From Grimontia marina (GTDB lineage: Bacteria; Pseudomonadota; Gammaproteobacteria; Enterobacterales; Vibrionaceae): a DNA stretch of 64,000 nt. Within the stretch, counting starts at the first letter, position 1. Each line of letters starts with the position of its first letter. Location of the stretch: positions 37,351 through 101,350 of the forward strand of contig NZ_FIZY01000015.1 in assembly GCF_900060185.1 (NCBI RefSeq). Reading direction: 5' to 3'. Below the pieces are notes generated by a model. The model made no database searches. It saw only the letters and a program-made list of their open reading frames with translations, and was not told the origin of the DNA. Shown piece by piece: positions 46,318-56,185 of this stretch. The position numbers were made by a program, and so were the translations under genes.

Positions 46318-47537
46318 TGGCAGCGTTTGAATACAAAGCGTTAAATGCCAAAGGCCGCACCGTTAAAGGCGTTATTGAAGCAGACACGGCGCGTCAGGCG
46401 CGCCAGATGCTGCGTGAGAAGTCGTTGGTGCCGATGGAAGTGGCGCAAACGCATGAAAAAGAGCAGCAAAAGCAATCTGCTTCTGTCGGCTTCAAACGCG
46501 GGATCAGTACCAATGAACTGGCATTACTGACTCGTCAGCTTGCGACGCTCGTTCAGGCGGGTATGCCATTGGAAGAGTGTATCAAGGCCGTTGCCGAGCA
46601 ATCTGAAAAGCAGCGTTTGAAGAACATGCTCACCGGTGTGCGTGCGCGTGTCGTTGAAGGCTATACACTTTCTGACAGTTTTGGTGATTACCCTCATGTG
46701 TTTGACCAACTGTTTCGCGCCATGGTTGCTGCCGGTGAGAAATCCGGTCACCTCGGCCCTGTGTTGGAACGCCTTGCCGATTACGTGGAAAACCGCCAGC
46801 AAGTGAAGAACAAACTGATTCAGGCCATGGTATACCCCATGGTACTGACTGTTGCCGCTATTGGTATTGTGGCCTTTTTGCTTGCGACCGTGGTACCTGA
46901 CATTGTTGGCCAGTTCCTGCAAACTGGCGCCGAACTGCCAAACATCACCAAGGTATTGTTAGCGGCGAGTGATTTCGTGACCAACTGGGGACTGTTGGTA
47001 TTGGGTGCCATCGTGGCGCTGTTTGTGCTTACACGGGCGCTGCTACGAAACGAGAGCCGACGACTCAGCTGGGACAGAAGTGTATTAAATATGCCGGTGG
47101 TTGGGCGGGTTGCCCGGGGGCTCAATACCTCGCGCTTTGCCCGCACACTGTCGATTTGTACTTCAAGTGCCATTCCTTTGCTGGATGGCATGAAGGTCGC
47201 GGCAGATGTGATGACCAACACCTGGGTAAAGAGCAAAGTATTGGAAGCGTCAGATCGTGTCCGGGAAGGGGCGAGCCTTAGGGTATCACTGGAAAAATCG
47301 AAACTTTTTCCACCCATGATGCTGCATATGATTGCCAGTGGTGAACGAAGTGGTGAGCTCGAACAGATGCTGACCCGTGCTGCGGACAACCAGGATAGAG
47401 ATTTCGAGTCCCAGGTCAATATCGCGCTGGGTATTTTTGGTCCGGCGCTCATCATTGCGATGGCCGGAATCGTGTTGTTTATTGTCGTGGCAACCTTAAT
47501 GCCAATTATTCAGCTCAACAATATTGTGGGCGTATAA
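46317..47537 (+). CDS. gspF: Type II secretion platform protein GspF
   Basis: Polytopic inner-membrane protein of 406 residues. Two homologous cytoplasmic domains (TRQLATLVQAGMPLEECIKA and ARTLSICTSSAIPLLDGMK) are each followed by transmembrane helices, plus a C-terminal helix (PALIIAMAGIVLFIVVATLM). It anchors GspE and the pseudopilus base. Overlaps gspE by one base, so translation is coupled. Confidence 0.97.
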   Translation: MAAFEYKALNAKGRTVKGVIEADTARQARQMLREKSLVPMEVAQTHEKEQQKQSASVGFKRGISTNELALLTRQLATLVQAGMPLEECIKAVAEQSEKQRLKNMLTGVRARVVEGYTLSDSFGDYPHVFDQLFRAMVAAGEKSGHLGPVLERLADYVENRQQVKNKLIQAMVYPMVLTVAAIGIVAFLLATVVPDIVGQFLQTGAELPNITKVLLAASDFVTNWGLLVLGAIVALFVLTRALLRNESRRLSWDRSVLNMPVVGRVARGLNTSRFARTLSICTSSAIPLLDGMKVAADVMTNTWVKSKVLEASDRVREGASLRVSLEKSKLFPPMMLHMIASGERSGELEQMLTRAADNQDRDFESQVNIALGIFGPALIIAMAGIVLFIVVATLMPIIQLNNIVGV

Positions 47538-47581
47538 CCCCAACTCGCTGCCAAGCAGCGTTCTTTCAGGAGAGATAGAAA

Positions 47582-48019
47582 ATGCAACGTCGTCAACAGG
47601 GCTTCACCCTGCTGGAAATTATGGTTGTTATCGTTATTTTGGGTGTACTGGCAAGTTTGGTTGTTCCAAACCTGCTGGGGAATAAAGACAAAGCCGATCA
47701 GCAAAAAGCGGTGACGGATATCAGTGCGCTGGAAGGTGCGCTGGACATGTACCGTCTCGATAACAGCGTGTACCCAACGACCGATCAAGGTCTGGACGCA
47801 CTGGTGAAAAAGCCAAGCTCGTCGCCAGAGCCACGCAACTACCGTGAAGGTGGTTATATCAAGCGTCTCCCACAAGACCCTTGGGGTAATGAATACCAGT
47901 ACCTGAATCCAGGAGAGCACGGCACCGTGGATATTTTTACCTTGGGTGCAGATGGTCAAGAAGGCGGTGACGGCGTGAATCAGGATATCGGCAACTGGAA
48001 CATGCTGGACATTAATTAA
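47582..48019 (+). CDS. gspG: Major pseudopilin GspG
   Basis: Main subunit of the secretion pseudopilus, 145 residues. Prepilin cleavage site QQG-FTLLEIMVVIVILGVL with Glu at mature position 5. The calcium-binding C-terminal loop is recognisable (SVYPTTDQGLDALVKKP; DPWGNEYQYLNPGEHG). CAGGAGAG precedes the ATG; the 44-bp gap after gspF may allow higher expression than its neighbours. Confidence 0.98.
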   Translation: MQRRQQGFTLLEIMVVIVILGVLASLVVPNLLGNKDKADQQKAVTDISALEGALDMYRLDNSVYPTTDQGLDALVKKPSSSPEPRNYREGGYIKRLPQDPWGNEYQYLNPGEHGTVDIFTLGADGQEGGDGVNQDIGNWNMLDIN

Positions 48020-48021
48020 TC

Positions 48022-48576
48022 GTGAGAAGAGGGCGCCCGACCGGGTTTACATTGCTGGAAATACTGCTAGTGATGGTGTTATTAGCGATAAGCGCTGTGA
48101 TCGTGGTGCCCAACCTTCCACAGAACAAAAATGATGATGCCAAAGAAGAAGCACAGCGTTTCTTCCAGCTTATTCAGCTTTGGACTGAACAGTCCTTGCT
48201 GACCGGGCAAACTCTTGGACTCAATGTGGACAAAGACGGCTATCAGCTGCTCCGCCTGACTCGTGAAGACTGGGTGCCGATGGAACAGGATAGAAAAGTC
48301 ACGTCGGTTACTCTACCTGAAGGGTTGGAGCTTGATTTGGAAGTCAGTGGCTTTGTGGCGGAAGAAGACCGCTTATTCGATAGAGAAAGCCTGTTTGATG
48401 ACGAGATGTTTGCCGATGAGGAAAGCAAACCGCCTCAGCCGCAAGTGGTGCTTATGGGGAACGGTGAGATCATTCCTTTTACCCTGACTATCGTGGCGGA
48501 TGACAAGCGCCTGTGGCAGATAAAAGGCAATGACGTAGCAACATTTGAAGTAAAGAACGTGAATGAGGGTAAATAG
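48022..48576 (+). CDS. gspH: Minor pseudopilin GspH
   Basis: Pseudopilin of 184 residues with the cleavage site TG-FTLLEILLVMVLLAIS. GTG start two bases after the gspG stop. An acidic stretch at about 113-140 (EEDRLFDRESLFDDEMFADE) is more marked than I expect in the family. It is part of the tip-adjacent minor pseudopilins. Last base shared with gspI. Confidence 0.93.
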   Translation: MRRGRPTGFTLLEILLVMVLLAISAVIVVPNLPQNKNDDAKEEAQRFFQLIQLWTEQSLLTGQTLGLNVDKDGYQLLRLTREDWVPMEQDRKVTSVTLPEGLELDLEVSGFVAEEDRLFDRESLFDDEMFADEESKPPQPQVVLMGNGEIIPFTLTIVADDKRLWQIKGNDVATFEVKNVNEGK

Positions 48577-48938
48577 TGATAAAGCATCGCGGCTTTACCC
48601 TGATTGAAGTCTTGGTAGCCATGGCAGTATTTGCTGTGGCGGCCATGGCGGTGCTTAATGCGACTGGTCAGCATGTAAATTCGCTAGGTGCACTGGAAGA
48701 GAAAACTTTCGCGTCCATGGTGGCGGATAATCAATTGGCGCTGTTTGTGCTGGAAGACAAACCGATTTCCTCTGCAAAAAATGGTAAGTCAGAAATGGCG
48801 GGGCGTGAGTGGTTCTGGACAGTCAAACCCATTGCGACTTCAGACAACTTGTTGCGCGCGGTCGATGTGATTGTGTGGCGTGATGAGCGGAGACAAAGCT
48901 CTCTGGTGACGGTAAGAACCTATGTACCAGCGAACTAA
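48576..48938 (+). CDS. gspI: Minor pseudopilin GspI
   Basis: Pseudopilin of 120 residues, cleavage site RG-FTLIEVLVAMAVFAVAA, Glu5 present. It nucleates the tip complex with GspJ and GspK. GTG start overlapping the gspH stop; its 3' end overlaps gspJ by 17 bp. Confidence 0.95.
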   Translation: MIKHRGFTLIEVLVAMAVFAVAAMAVLNATGQHVNSLGALEEKTFASMVADNQLALFVLEDKPISSAKNGKSEMAGREWFWTVKPIATSDNLLRAVDVIVWRDERRQSSLVTVRTYVPAN

Positions 48939-49563
48939 AAAAGTAAGGGGATTTACCCTGATTGAAGTGCTGTTAGCTTTGATGATTTTCGCCACCCTGA
49001 GTGTGGCAGCGAACCAGATTTTCCGTAATGTCATCAACAGCAATATACAGACAGAAGAAGTGGGCAATGCGCTGAAAAGCCTGCAACGGACGCTTCTGAT
49101 AATGGACAGCGATTTTCGCCAGATGCTTGCTCGTCAGTACCGAAATGGTGGTGATGAAGCCAAAGAAACCTTGTTGGAATTTGGCGATGATTTATTAGAC
49201 TCCGAATCCCAGGGTATCCGCTTTGTCCGCGGTGGTTGGATCAATCCTCAACAGCTTTTTCCCCGTGGGGAAGTGGTAAAAGTGGGTTACCGCACTCAGG
49301 GTGATACCTTGGAACGTATTCGCTGGATGTACCCGGATGACAGCTCAGCGACAGAACCAGCCTCTATGCCGCTGATGGAAGGGGTCACAGGTATTCACTT
49401 TGAAGTCAAGGGAAGTGACGGTTGGAAAAAAAATTGGGACACACCGCTAGAAATGCCTAAAGCGATTCGGGTGGTGATGGAGACGGAACGTTATGGTGAA
49501 CTAACCCGAGTGTATTTGCTACCGGGGCAGACCATCTCCCCACCTACGGAGAATACGCCGTGA
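48922..49563 (+). CDS. gspJ: Minor pseudopilin GspJ
   Basis: Pseudopilin of 213 residues, cleavage site RG-FTLIEVLLALMIFATLS. Part of the I-J-K tip. Conserved region NALKSLQRTLLIMDSDFRQM follows the helix. Start inside gspI (17-bp overlap); end overlaps gspK by 4 bp. Confidence 0.95.
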   Translation: MYQRTKKVRGFTLIEVLLALMIFATLSVAANQIFRNVINSNIQTEEVGNALKSLQRTLLIMDSDFRQMLARQYRNGGDEAKETLLEFGDDLLDSESQGIRFVRGGWINPQQLFPRGEVVKVGYRTQGDTLERIRWMYPDDSSATEPASMPLMEGVTGIHFEVKGSDGWKKNWDTPLEMPKAIRVVMETERYGELTRVYLLPGQTISPPTENTP

Positions 49564-50573
49564 TGCGCGGTCAATCGCAGCGTGGCGTTGCGCTTTTGGT
49601 GGTGTTGCTGATTATGGCACTGATGACCACGGTCGCGGTAAGCATGTCTGGCCGCATGTTTGTGAATTTCAACCGTGCGGAAAGTCAGGTTCGTTACCAG
49701 CAGGCTTACTGGTTCACGCAGTCTGTTGAGTCACTGGCGCGCTACGGTATCGAGCAAAGCTTCGATAGCGAAGACACAGTGACGCTGAGCCAACCATGGG
49801 CTGTGCGAGATCAGGTCTATCCGCTCGATGGTGGTCAAGCGACAGGTAATGTCCATGATCAGCAGGCGTGCTTTAACGTGAATGGGTTTCGCAGTGTCAA
49901 ACCGACGGAAAACGGCACTAACCCGAAACTAGTTGTGTCATTACAGCAGTTGATTGAATCGCAGGGTATCGACAGCTTTGAGGCGGAAACGGCTGCCGCA
50001 GCGACCTGGGAATTTATTGATACTGATACCAATGTTCAATCTCCCCTCGGTGTGGAAGACAGTGAATACGAAGCGCGTCCACAGCCGCATGTGGCGCCAA
50101 ACAATTTTATTGCGGATATTTCCGAGTGGCGCGCCATCAATGGTGTGACGCAAGAAGTGTTTGATAAAGTCAGCCCGCTGCTTTGCGCAATTCCGAGCGA
50201 CAAGCTTGTGGTGAATGTGAATACGTTGACAGAGGAAGATGCTCCTATTCTGAGTGCCATCTTTCACCCGAGCCTCTCTGAGGAGCAGGCAAAAGAACTG
50301 ATAAACGGAAGAAACGCCGTTGATGGCTGGCCAGATGTGGCCAGTTTTATGGCTGAGCCGTTGCTGGCCGATATTGAACAGGAAGAAAGGGAGCGCCTGC
50401 AGCCATATCTGGATGTGCGAAGCCGCTACTTTGAATTAGACACAGAAATTACCCTCGGTAGCGTAACGCTCAGACTGCGTTCTTTGCTGCAGAGGGATGA
50501 CAACGGCGAGGTTAACGTTATCCGTCGTCGCTTTGGAGGAAAGAGTGAGCGAGATCCTGACAATCAGGCTTAA
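49560..50573 (+). CDS. gspK: Minor pseudopilin GspK
   Basis: Large tip pseudopilin of 337 residues. Cleavage site QRG-VALLVVLLIMALM; mature position 5 is Leu, not Glu, which is usual for GspK and fits its tip position. It has the inserted alpha domain and closes with RSRYFELDTEITLGSVTLRL. Overlaps gspJ (4 bp) and gspL (29 bp). Confidence 0.95.
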   Translation: MMRGQSQRGVALLVVLLIMALMTTVAVSMSGRMFVNFNRAESQVRYQQAYWFTQSVESLARYGIEQSFDSEDTVTLSQPWAVRDQVYPLDGGQATGNVHDQQACFNVNGFRSVKPTENGTNPKLVVSLQQLIESQGIDSFEAETAAAATWEFIDTDTNVQSPLGVEDSEYEARPQPHVAPNNFIADISEWRAINGVTQEVFDKVSPLLCAIPSDKLVVNVNTLTEEDAPILSAIFHPSLSEEQAKELINGRNAVDGWPDVASFMAEPLLADIEQEERERLQPYLDVRSRYFELDTEITLGSVTLRLRSLLQRDDNGEVNVIRRRFGGKSERDPDNQA

Positions 50574-51750
50574 CAGCGATCCACAGGAGTCGATCCCCTG
50601 GCTGGTCTGGTCGCCAGCCCAGCAGGAAGTGATTGCTTCTGGCGAAGCCGAAAGCTTGTCACAGCTGACAGATTATGCGGCTGACCGGGACGTGGTGGCA
50701 TTGGCTGACAGTGCTGCGATGACGCTGACTACGGCGACTATCCCCGCGGGCAGTGAGCGCCAGCTCGACACGGTTTTACCTTTCCTTTTAGAAGATGATT
50801 TGGCACAGGATGTTGATCAGGTTCATATCACTCTACTGGGTAAAAGCGGTGAGCTCGCTAACGTAGCGGTCATTGAGCACAAAGTGCTGCTACGTTGGCT
50901 GGACGACTTGTCGGAGGCCAACTTGCACGTCCGTAAACTGGTGCCGGATTGCCTCTGTCTACCGCTGCATGACGATGGCTATAGTGCGGCGAACCTCAAT
51001 CATCGCTGGCTATTGCGTACCGGAGAAACTGAGGGTAGTTCAGCGGAAGAAGGTTGGTTGCCTGTTTGGTTACAAAGCCTGGACAGTGCACAAGAAAAAG
51101 GCGGCATTAAAACCGTTTACAGCTATTCTGATGTGCCGGAAGACATGGGCGACAAATGGAAAGCAGAGCCTTGTGAGCTAGTGATGCTATTGCTCGCACA
51201 ACAGGCAATGCAGAGCCGTTATAATCTGCTTGTCGGACGCTACAAACCACAAAACCAAATCTATAAACACCTCAAACCTTGGCGCGGCGCGGCGATCGCG
51301 GCTGCGGTATTGTTGGCAGTGTTGGGTGGCAAGGAGGTTGCAGATATTTACCAGATGGAATCACAGGCGGCGCAATATCGCGAGCAAAGTGAAGCCAAAG
51401 TGCGTGCGTTGTTGCCACAAAACCAGCGTATCCCAACCACAAGCTACATGCGTCGTATCTTAGAAGGTGAGGTGAATAGACTCTCTGGTGCAGGGACCCA
51501 GTCTGGTGTGATGGTATGGATGGCGGAATTAGGTCCGCTTCTGGAATCCGCACCTGGCATTCAGCTCGATGCAATGCGGTTCGATCAGGATAGAGGGGAG
51601 CTTCGCCTCAATGCGCGTGGAAAAGATTTTGGGGATTTCGAAAAATTGCGTAAAGCCTTGTCGAGCAGATACAACACGGAGCTGGGGCAATTAAGCCGCG
51701 ACCAGCAAACCGTCACTGGCGCCTTTGTATTGCGTAAGGAACCATCATGA
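50545..51750 (+). CDS. gspL: Type II secretion protein GspL
   Basis: Bitopic inner-membrane protein of 401 residues that links GspE to the periplasmic parts. Cytoplasmic actin-like domain to about residue 250, transmembrane helix near 255-275 (GAAIAAAVLLAVLGGKEVAD) and a periplasmic ferredoxin-like domain. The start is the GTG at 50545 with TTGGAGGAAAGA directly upstream; a further upstream ATG at 50497 lacks such a signal and lies deep inside gspK. Confidence 0.95.
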   Translation: MSEILTIRLNSDPQESIPWLVWSPAQQEVIASGEAESLSQLTDYAADRDVVALADSAAMTLTTATIPAGSERQLDTVLPFLLEDDLAQDVDQVHITLLGKSGELANVAVIEHKVLLRWLDDLSEANLHVRKLVPDCLCLPLHDDGYSAANLNHRWLLRTGETEGSSAEEGWLPVWLQSLDSAQEKGGIKTVYSYSDVPEDMGDKWKAEPCELVMLLLAQQAMQSRYNLLVGRYKPQNQIYKHLKPWRGAAIAAAVLLAVLGGKEVADIYQMESQAAQYREQSEAKVRALLPQNQRIPTTSYMRRILEGEVNRLSGAGTQSGVMVWMAELGPLLESAPGIQLDAMRFDQDRGELRLNARGKDFGDFEKLRKALSSRYNTELGQLSRDQQTVTGAFVLRKEPS

Positions 51751-52232
51751 AAGCACTGATCGCCTATTGGCAAGGGCTATCCCGTCGCGAACAGCGCTTG
51801 CTCAGTGTGGCAAGTGCAGTATTAGTTCTGGGTATCATGTACTGGGGTGTCGTAAGTCCACTTAAAGTGCGCGCAGAGCAGGCGCAGCAGCGGCTGGTCA
51901 GTGAGCGTAATCTGTTGACTTGGGTAAACGGCAAAGCCGCTGAGATTGACGGTCTTCGCCGTGCAACCGGAAATCGCAGTCAGGTGAGTGCGTTACCACT
52001 TAATCAGTCTGTGACCACTACGGTGAAACGCTACAACCTGGAAATTGTCCGTTTGCAGCCGCAACGGGAAGAGATTCAAGTGTGGTTGAAACCGATGCCG
52101 TTCAATTCACTCATTAGCTGGCTCGATTTTCTCTCCACTAACCACGGTGTGGAAGTGAAGTTTATTGATGTTGGTAAAACCGACACCCAGGGTGTTGTTG
52201 AAGTAAAACGACTGCAGTTGGGAAGAGGGTAA
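51747..52232 (+). CDS. gspM: Type II secretion protein GspM
   Basis: Inner-membrane protein of 161 residues that partners GspL. A transmembrane helix at about 19-39 (LLSVASAVLVLGIMYWGVV), preceded by the family motif GLSRREQRLL, then a ferredoxin-like periplasmic domain. Overlaps gspL by 4 bp. Confidence 0.95.
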   Translation: MKALIAYWQGLSRREQRLLSVASAVLVLGIMYWGVVSPLKVRAEQAQQRLVSERNLLTWVNGKAAEIDGLRRATGNRSQVSALPLNQSVTTTVKRYNLEIVRLQPQREEIQVWLKPMPFNSLISWLDFLSTNHGVEVKFIDVGKTDTQGVVEVKRLQLGRG

Positions 52233-52233
52233 A

Positions 52234-52983
52234 ATGAAACGAGTGATCCTTTGGAGCTTGCTTTTCCTTGTGGTTCTGGTCGGGAGCGCGATTGTGCATA
52301 TTCCGGCCAATTTGGTGGTTCGCCAGCTTCCGCCAACACAAGGGCTGGAGCTGAGTGGTATTTCCGGCACCTTATGGAATGGCTCCGCTGCTAAGTTCTC
52401 ATGGCAGGGGCAGCCGATGGGGAGACTGAAGTGGCAGTTCAACCCCCTGAAGCTCTTTACTGGCAAAGCGGATGTCGATCTTCGCCTTTCCGGTATGCCG
52501 GGGTTATCTGCCCGCGGAAACGTGGGCTACAGCTTGGGTGGTATCTACGCGAATAACCTTTTGGTATCGGCGTCTGCCAATGTGGTGCAGTCGTTTATTC
52601 CGTATCCAATGCCTGTTAGTCTGTCCGGACAGTTTGATTTAACCGTACGCGATTACCTGTTTAACCAACAGCCTTTCTGTGAATCGCTCTCTGGCAACCT
52701 AGCCTGGTCGCAAGGCAACGTGGCTTCACCCATCGGCACGATTGATCCGGGGTTGGTGGTCGCGCAATTGTCCTGTAATGAAGGTCAGTTGGTGATGGAT
52801 GGTGACAGTGCATCAGATGCGATTGAAACTGATTTTAATATTTCGCTGTCACCGGATCAACGCTATAGCCTGAATGGCTGGTTTGCGCCGGGTGACGCTT
52901 TTCCAGAAAGCATGCGTGGCCAACTTGGCTTTTTGGGCAATCCGGACAGTGAAGGCCGTTATCGCCTCAGTTTCAGCGGTTAA
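52234..52983 (+). CDS. gspN: Type II secretion protein GspN
   Basis: Accessory protein of 249 residues with one N-terminal membrane helix (VILWSLLFLVVLVGSAIVHI). The periplasmic part has GLELSGISGTLWNGSAAKF and the beta-strand repeats common to GspN. Dispensable in some species. One base separates it from gspM. Last gene of the operon; no clear terminator before nudE, 21 bp on, so nudE may be read from the same transcript. Confidence 0.93.
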   Translation: MKRVILWSLLFLVVLVGSAIVHIPANLVVRQLPPTQGLELSGISGTLWNGSAAKFSWQGQPMGRLKWQFNPLKLFTGKADVDLRLSGMPGLSARGNVGYSLGGIYANNLLVSASANVVQSFIPYPMPVSLSGQFDLTVRDYLFNQQPFCESLSGNLAWSQGNVASPIGTIDPGLVVAQLSCNEGQLVMDGDSASDAIETDFNISLSPDQRYSLNGWFAPGDAFPESMRGQLGFLGNPDSEGRYRLSFSG

Positions 52984-53004
52984 TGCCTTCTCGGGAGAGT
53001 TAGC

Positions 53005-53556
53005 ATGAAAAAGCACATTCCACCTGAAATCCTTCACGCTAAGGTCGTTGCCAAGTCGCGTCTGTTTCAGATTGAAGCCTTGGATTTAAAGTTCAGTAAC
53101 GGTGAAGAACGCACTTATGAACGCATGAAACCAAGTGGCCGCAATGCCGTATTGGTCGTGCCGATAACTGAAAATGGCGATTTGCTGCTGGTACGTGAAT
53201 ACGCTGCCGGAACTGAACGTTATGAACTAGGCTTTCCAAAGGGGCTAATTGATCCTGGTGAGACCGCCTTAGAAGCGGGAAACCGAGAACTCAAAGAGGA
53301 AATCGGTTTCGGTGCCCATCAATTGTTCCCGCTGAAAGAGGTGGTGCTCGCACCGTCTTACTTTTCCAGCAAAATGACCCTGTTGTTGGCGCAGGACCTA
53401 TATCCAGAGAAGCTCGAGGGCGATGAACCTGAGCCATTGGAATTGGTCCGTTGGCCTGTTGCGCAGGCAGAAGAATTGTTATCTCACGTCGATTTTGGGG
53501 AAGCGCGCAGTATTACCGCATTACTGTTGGCCTTGAGAGAGCTTTCCGGCCGTTGA
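53005..53556 (+). CDS. nudE: ADP-compounds hydrolase NudE
   Basis: Nudix hydrolase of 183 residues acting on ADP-ribose, NADH and related compounds. The Nudix box is intact: GFPKGLIDPGETALEAGNRE followed by LKEEIGFG. Close to E. coli NudE in length and sequence. Follows gspN by 21 bp; in E. coli it is near hslR-hslO-pckA, so the gsp operon splits that neighbourhood. Confidence 0.95.
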   Translation: MKKHIPPEILHAKVVAKSRLFQIEALDLKFSNGEERTYERMKPSGRNAVLVVPITENGDLLLVREYAAGTERYELGFPKGLIDPGETALEAGNRELKEEIGFGAHQLFPLKEVVLAPSYFSSKMTLLLAQDLYPEKLEGDEPEPLELVRWPVAQAEELLSHVDFGEARSITALLLALRELSGR

Positions 53557-53618
53557 TCACTTCGTGACCAAAGACCATTGGACAAAGTCGTAGTGTGAGA
53601 GCCCAAGAGGAGTGTTAC

Positions 53619-54434
53619 ATGGAGCTGTCACAACTGCTTCAGCCGGTGATAGAGATTGCCCGGGCTTCCGGTCAGGTGATCCTGGATATCTATCAGCGTG
53701 GTGAATTTGAAAAGAACATAAAAAGCGATGACACACCGGTGACCAGTGCCGATCTCGCGGCGCACAAACTGGTCACTGAACGCCTGAGTGCACTAACCCC
53801 GGATATTCCTGTGCTGTCAGAAGAAGACGCTTCGATTCCGTTTGCTGAGCGTGGCAACTGGGAGCGTTACTGGCTGGTGGATCCGCTGGATGGCACACAG
53901 GAGTTCATTGCCGGGAGCGGCGATTTTGCCACCATTATCGCACTGGTGGAAAACAATCAGCCGGTGATGGGCGTGGTGTATGGTCCAGTTTCAGGGGTCT
54001 CTTACTATGCCGCCAAAGGTCATGGTGCCTGGAAGGTGATGCCGGATGGTGAAAAGCACCGCCTGTCTATCCTCAAGCATGAAGATGAACTCGCATCCCT
54101 GTCGATTGCGATCAGCCGTCGTCAGGACATCAAAGCGATCACTGACCGCCTTGAGCCTAGCCGTAACTATGATTTGGTGCCTCTGGGTTCTGCGGCGCTG
54201 AAGTCCTGCTTAGTCGCAGAAGGCGCGGTGGATTGCTACCTTCGCCTTGGCCCAACGGGTGAATGGGACACGGCGGCGACCCAATGCATCGTAGAAGAAG
54301 CGGGCGGACGTATTCTGGATATGACGCTTTCACCGCTGTCCTACAACGAGCGGGACTCTCTGGAAAACCCGAATTTCATTGTATTGGGTGATACCGAACT
54401 GCCTTGGCGACAGATTGTGAGATTAGAAGGTTAA
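53619..54434 (+). CDS. cysQ: 3'(2'),5'-bisphosphate nucleotidase CysQ
   Basis: Magnesium-dependent, lithium-sensitive phosphatase of 271 residues that breaks down PAP from sulfate assimilation. Inositol-monophosphatase fold motifs: LSEEDA, the metal site VDPLDGTQEF, and EWDTAATQCIVEEAGG. I chose the ATG at 53619 with AAGAGGAG upstream; an in-frame start 24 bp earlier gives no better signal. Ends at a bidirectional terminator. Confidence 0.95.
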   Translation: MELSQLLQPVIEIARASGQVILDIYQRGEFEKNIKSDDTPVTSADLAAHKLVTERLSALTPDIPVLSEEDASIPFAERGNWERYWLVDPLDGTQEFIAGSGDFATIIALVENNQPVMGVVYGPVSGVSYYAAKGHGAWKVMPDGEKHRLSILKHEDELASLSIAISRRQDIKAITDRLEPSRNYDLVPLGSAALKSCLVAEGAVDCYLRLGPTGEWDTAATQCIVEEAGGRILDMTLSPLSYNERDSLENPNFIVLGDTELPWRQIVRLEG

Positions 54435-54464
54435 ACCTACTGGATTTCGCCATCGTTCAGCGAC

Positions 54465-54493
54465 AAAAAACGGAGCAGAAGCTCCGTTTTTTT
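54465..54493. terminator. Bidirectional terminator between cysQ and sthA
   Basis: AAAAAACGGAGC-AGAA-GCTCCGTTTTTTT. Confidence 0.92.
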
Positions 54494-54509
54494 ATTGCCT
54501 GTTGGCAAA

Positions 54510-55925
54510 TCAGAACAGACGGTTAAGGCCGTTCAATGCTGCTACGCGGTAGGCTTCTGCCATGGTCGGGTAGTTGAAGGTGGTATTGATGAAGTAATCC
54601 AATGTATTTCCTTCGCCTTTTTGCTCAAAGATCGCCTGGCCAATGTGGATGATCTCCGCCGCACGCTCACCAAAACAGTGGATCCCCAAGATCTCTTTAG
54701 TTTCGCGATGGAACAGGATTTTCAGACTTCCCACATCCATGCCTGCAATCTGTGCACGCGCCAAATGCTTGAACTGTGCGCGTCCCACTTCATACGGCAC
54801 TTTTGCTGCGGTTAGCTCCTGCTCGGTTTTACCCACGGAGCTGATTTCCGGAATGGTATAAATCCCGGTTGGGATATGGTCGATAAGGCGGCCTTTGGCC
54901 TGACCTTCTACCATTGCCTGAGCGACGATTCGCCCCTGATCGTAAGCTGCACTCGCAAGGCTTGGATAACCAATCACATCACCAACAGCATAAACGTGCT
55001 CTACTTCGGTGCCGTAATTATCGTTCACTTTCAGCTGGCCACGTGAATCTGCCTTTAAACCGACGGCTTTCAGGTTCAGCGCATCAGTATTACCGGTACG
55101 GCCGTTGGCAAACAGAATACAGTCGGCTTTCATCTTCTTGCCGGACTGTAGGTGCAGGATAACGCCGTCTTTGGTGCCTTCGATTTTCTCGTAGGTCTCA
55201 TCGTTACGGATCAGAACGCCGCTGTTCCAGAAGTGGTAGGAAAGCGAGTCTGACATCTCGTTGTCAAGGAACGAGAGCAGACGGTCTCGGGTGTTGATCA
55301 AATCCACTTTGATACCAAGACCACGGAAGATAGACGCATATTCGCTCCCGATAACACCGGCTCCGTAAATGATCACGTGGCGAGGGTCGTGCTGCAGCGA
55401 GAGGATAGAGTCACTGTCGTAGATACGTGGATGTCTGAAGTCGACGTCTTTTGGACGGTAAGGGCGTGAACCGGTTGCGATAACGAATTTGTCTGCCGTG
55501 TATTTGTCGACACTGCCGTCCGCGGCTTTTACTTCAATTTCGTGCGTGCCACTGAACTTGGCACTGCCGTGAATGATGCTACAGAGGTTTCTGTCATAAA
55601 AGCCCTGACGCATGCGTGTCTGTTTGCCGATAACGGATTGGGCATGACCGAGAATGGCAGAAAAGGTACTGTGTACCTGCTTATTGTCGCCAGTATAAAT
55701 CGGACTCTGGTTGAATTCGATAATACGGCTGACGGTGTGTCTCAACGCTTTGGATGGAATGGTGCCCCAGTGGGTACACCCGCCGCCAACGGTGCCTTCT
55801 TTTTCAATCACCGCGACGCGTAAACCCGCCTTGGTCAGACCCATTGCAGCGCCCTCGCCGCCGGGGCCACTGCCTATTACGATGACATCAAAATGGTTAG
55901 ACGATGTAGGAGTCGCTTTGCTCAT
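54510..55925 (-). CDS. sthA: Soluble pyridine nucleotide transhydrogenase
   Basis: FAD flavoprotein of 471 residues that transfers reducing equivalents between NADPH and NADH. FAD-binding motif [14 protein letters not shown], region [14 protein letters not shown] with only one of the usual two redox cysteines as in the family, NAD-binding [13 protein letters not shown], and the C-terminal [21 protein letters not shown] prefer the ATG at 55925 (MSKATPTSS); an ATG at 55949 is also open. Divergent from fabR across about 260 bp, as in E. coli. Confidence 0.96.
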   Translation of the reverse strand: MSKATPTSSNHFDVIVIGSGPGGEGAAMGLTKAGLRVAVIEKEGTVGGGCTHWGTIPSKALRHTVSRIIEFNQSPIYTGDNKQVHSTFSAILGHAQSVIGKQTRMRQGFYDRNLCSIIHGSAKFSGTHEIEVKAADGSVDKYTADKFVIATGSRPYRPKDVDFRHPRIYDSDSILSLQHDPRHVIIYGAGVIGSEYASIFRGLGIKVDLINTRDRLLSFLDNEMSDSLSYHFWNSGVLIRNDETYEKIEGTKDGVILHLQSGKKMKADCILFANGRTGNTDALNLKAVGLKADSRGQLKVNDNYGTEVEHVYAVGDVIGYPSLASAAYDQGRIVAQAMVEGQAKGRLIDHIPTGIYTIPEISSVGKTEQELTAAKVPYEVGRAQFKHLARAQIAGMDVGSLKILFHRETKEILGIHCFGERAAEIIHIGQAIFEQKGEGNTLDYFINTTFNYPTMAEAYRVAALNGLNRLF

Positions 55926-56185
55926 GTCCGTGTGGCCTTTTGTTTTCATTATGTTAAGGATTGCGGGCTAAGTGTAGCGCTCACAGGGCGTGGCGAGAAT
56001 CAACTCGCTCTTATTCAGCGTAGGTGATCACGCTACTTAACGTAAAAACAGGCCGTTTATGATGTTAATTGAACGAAACATAGGTGATCTGATCTCGCTT
56101 CTCGGAAAGTGGAGTATAAGCACTGAACTCACTATAAAAACCGAGTATAGTTTGCGGTTAGATTTCATGAGGTAAAACACTGACG

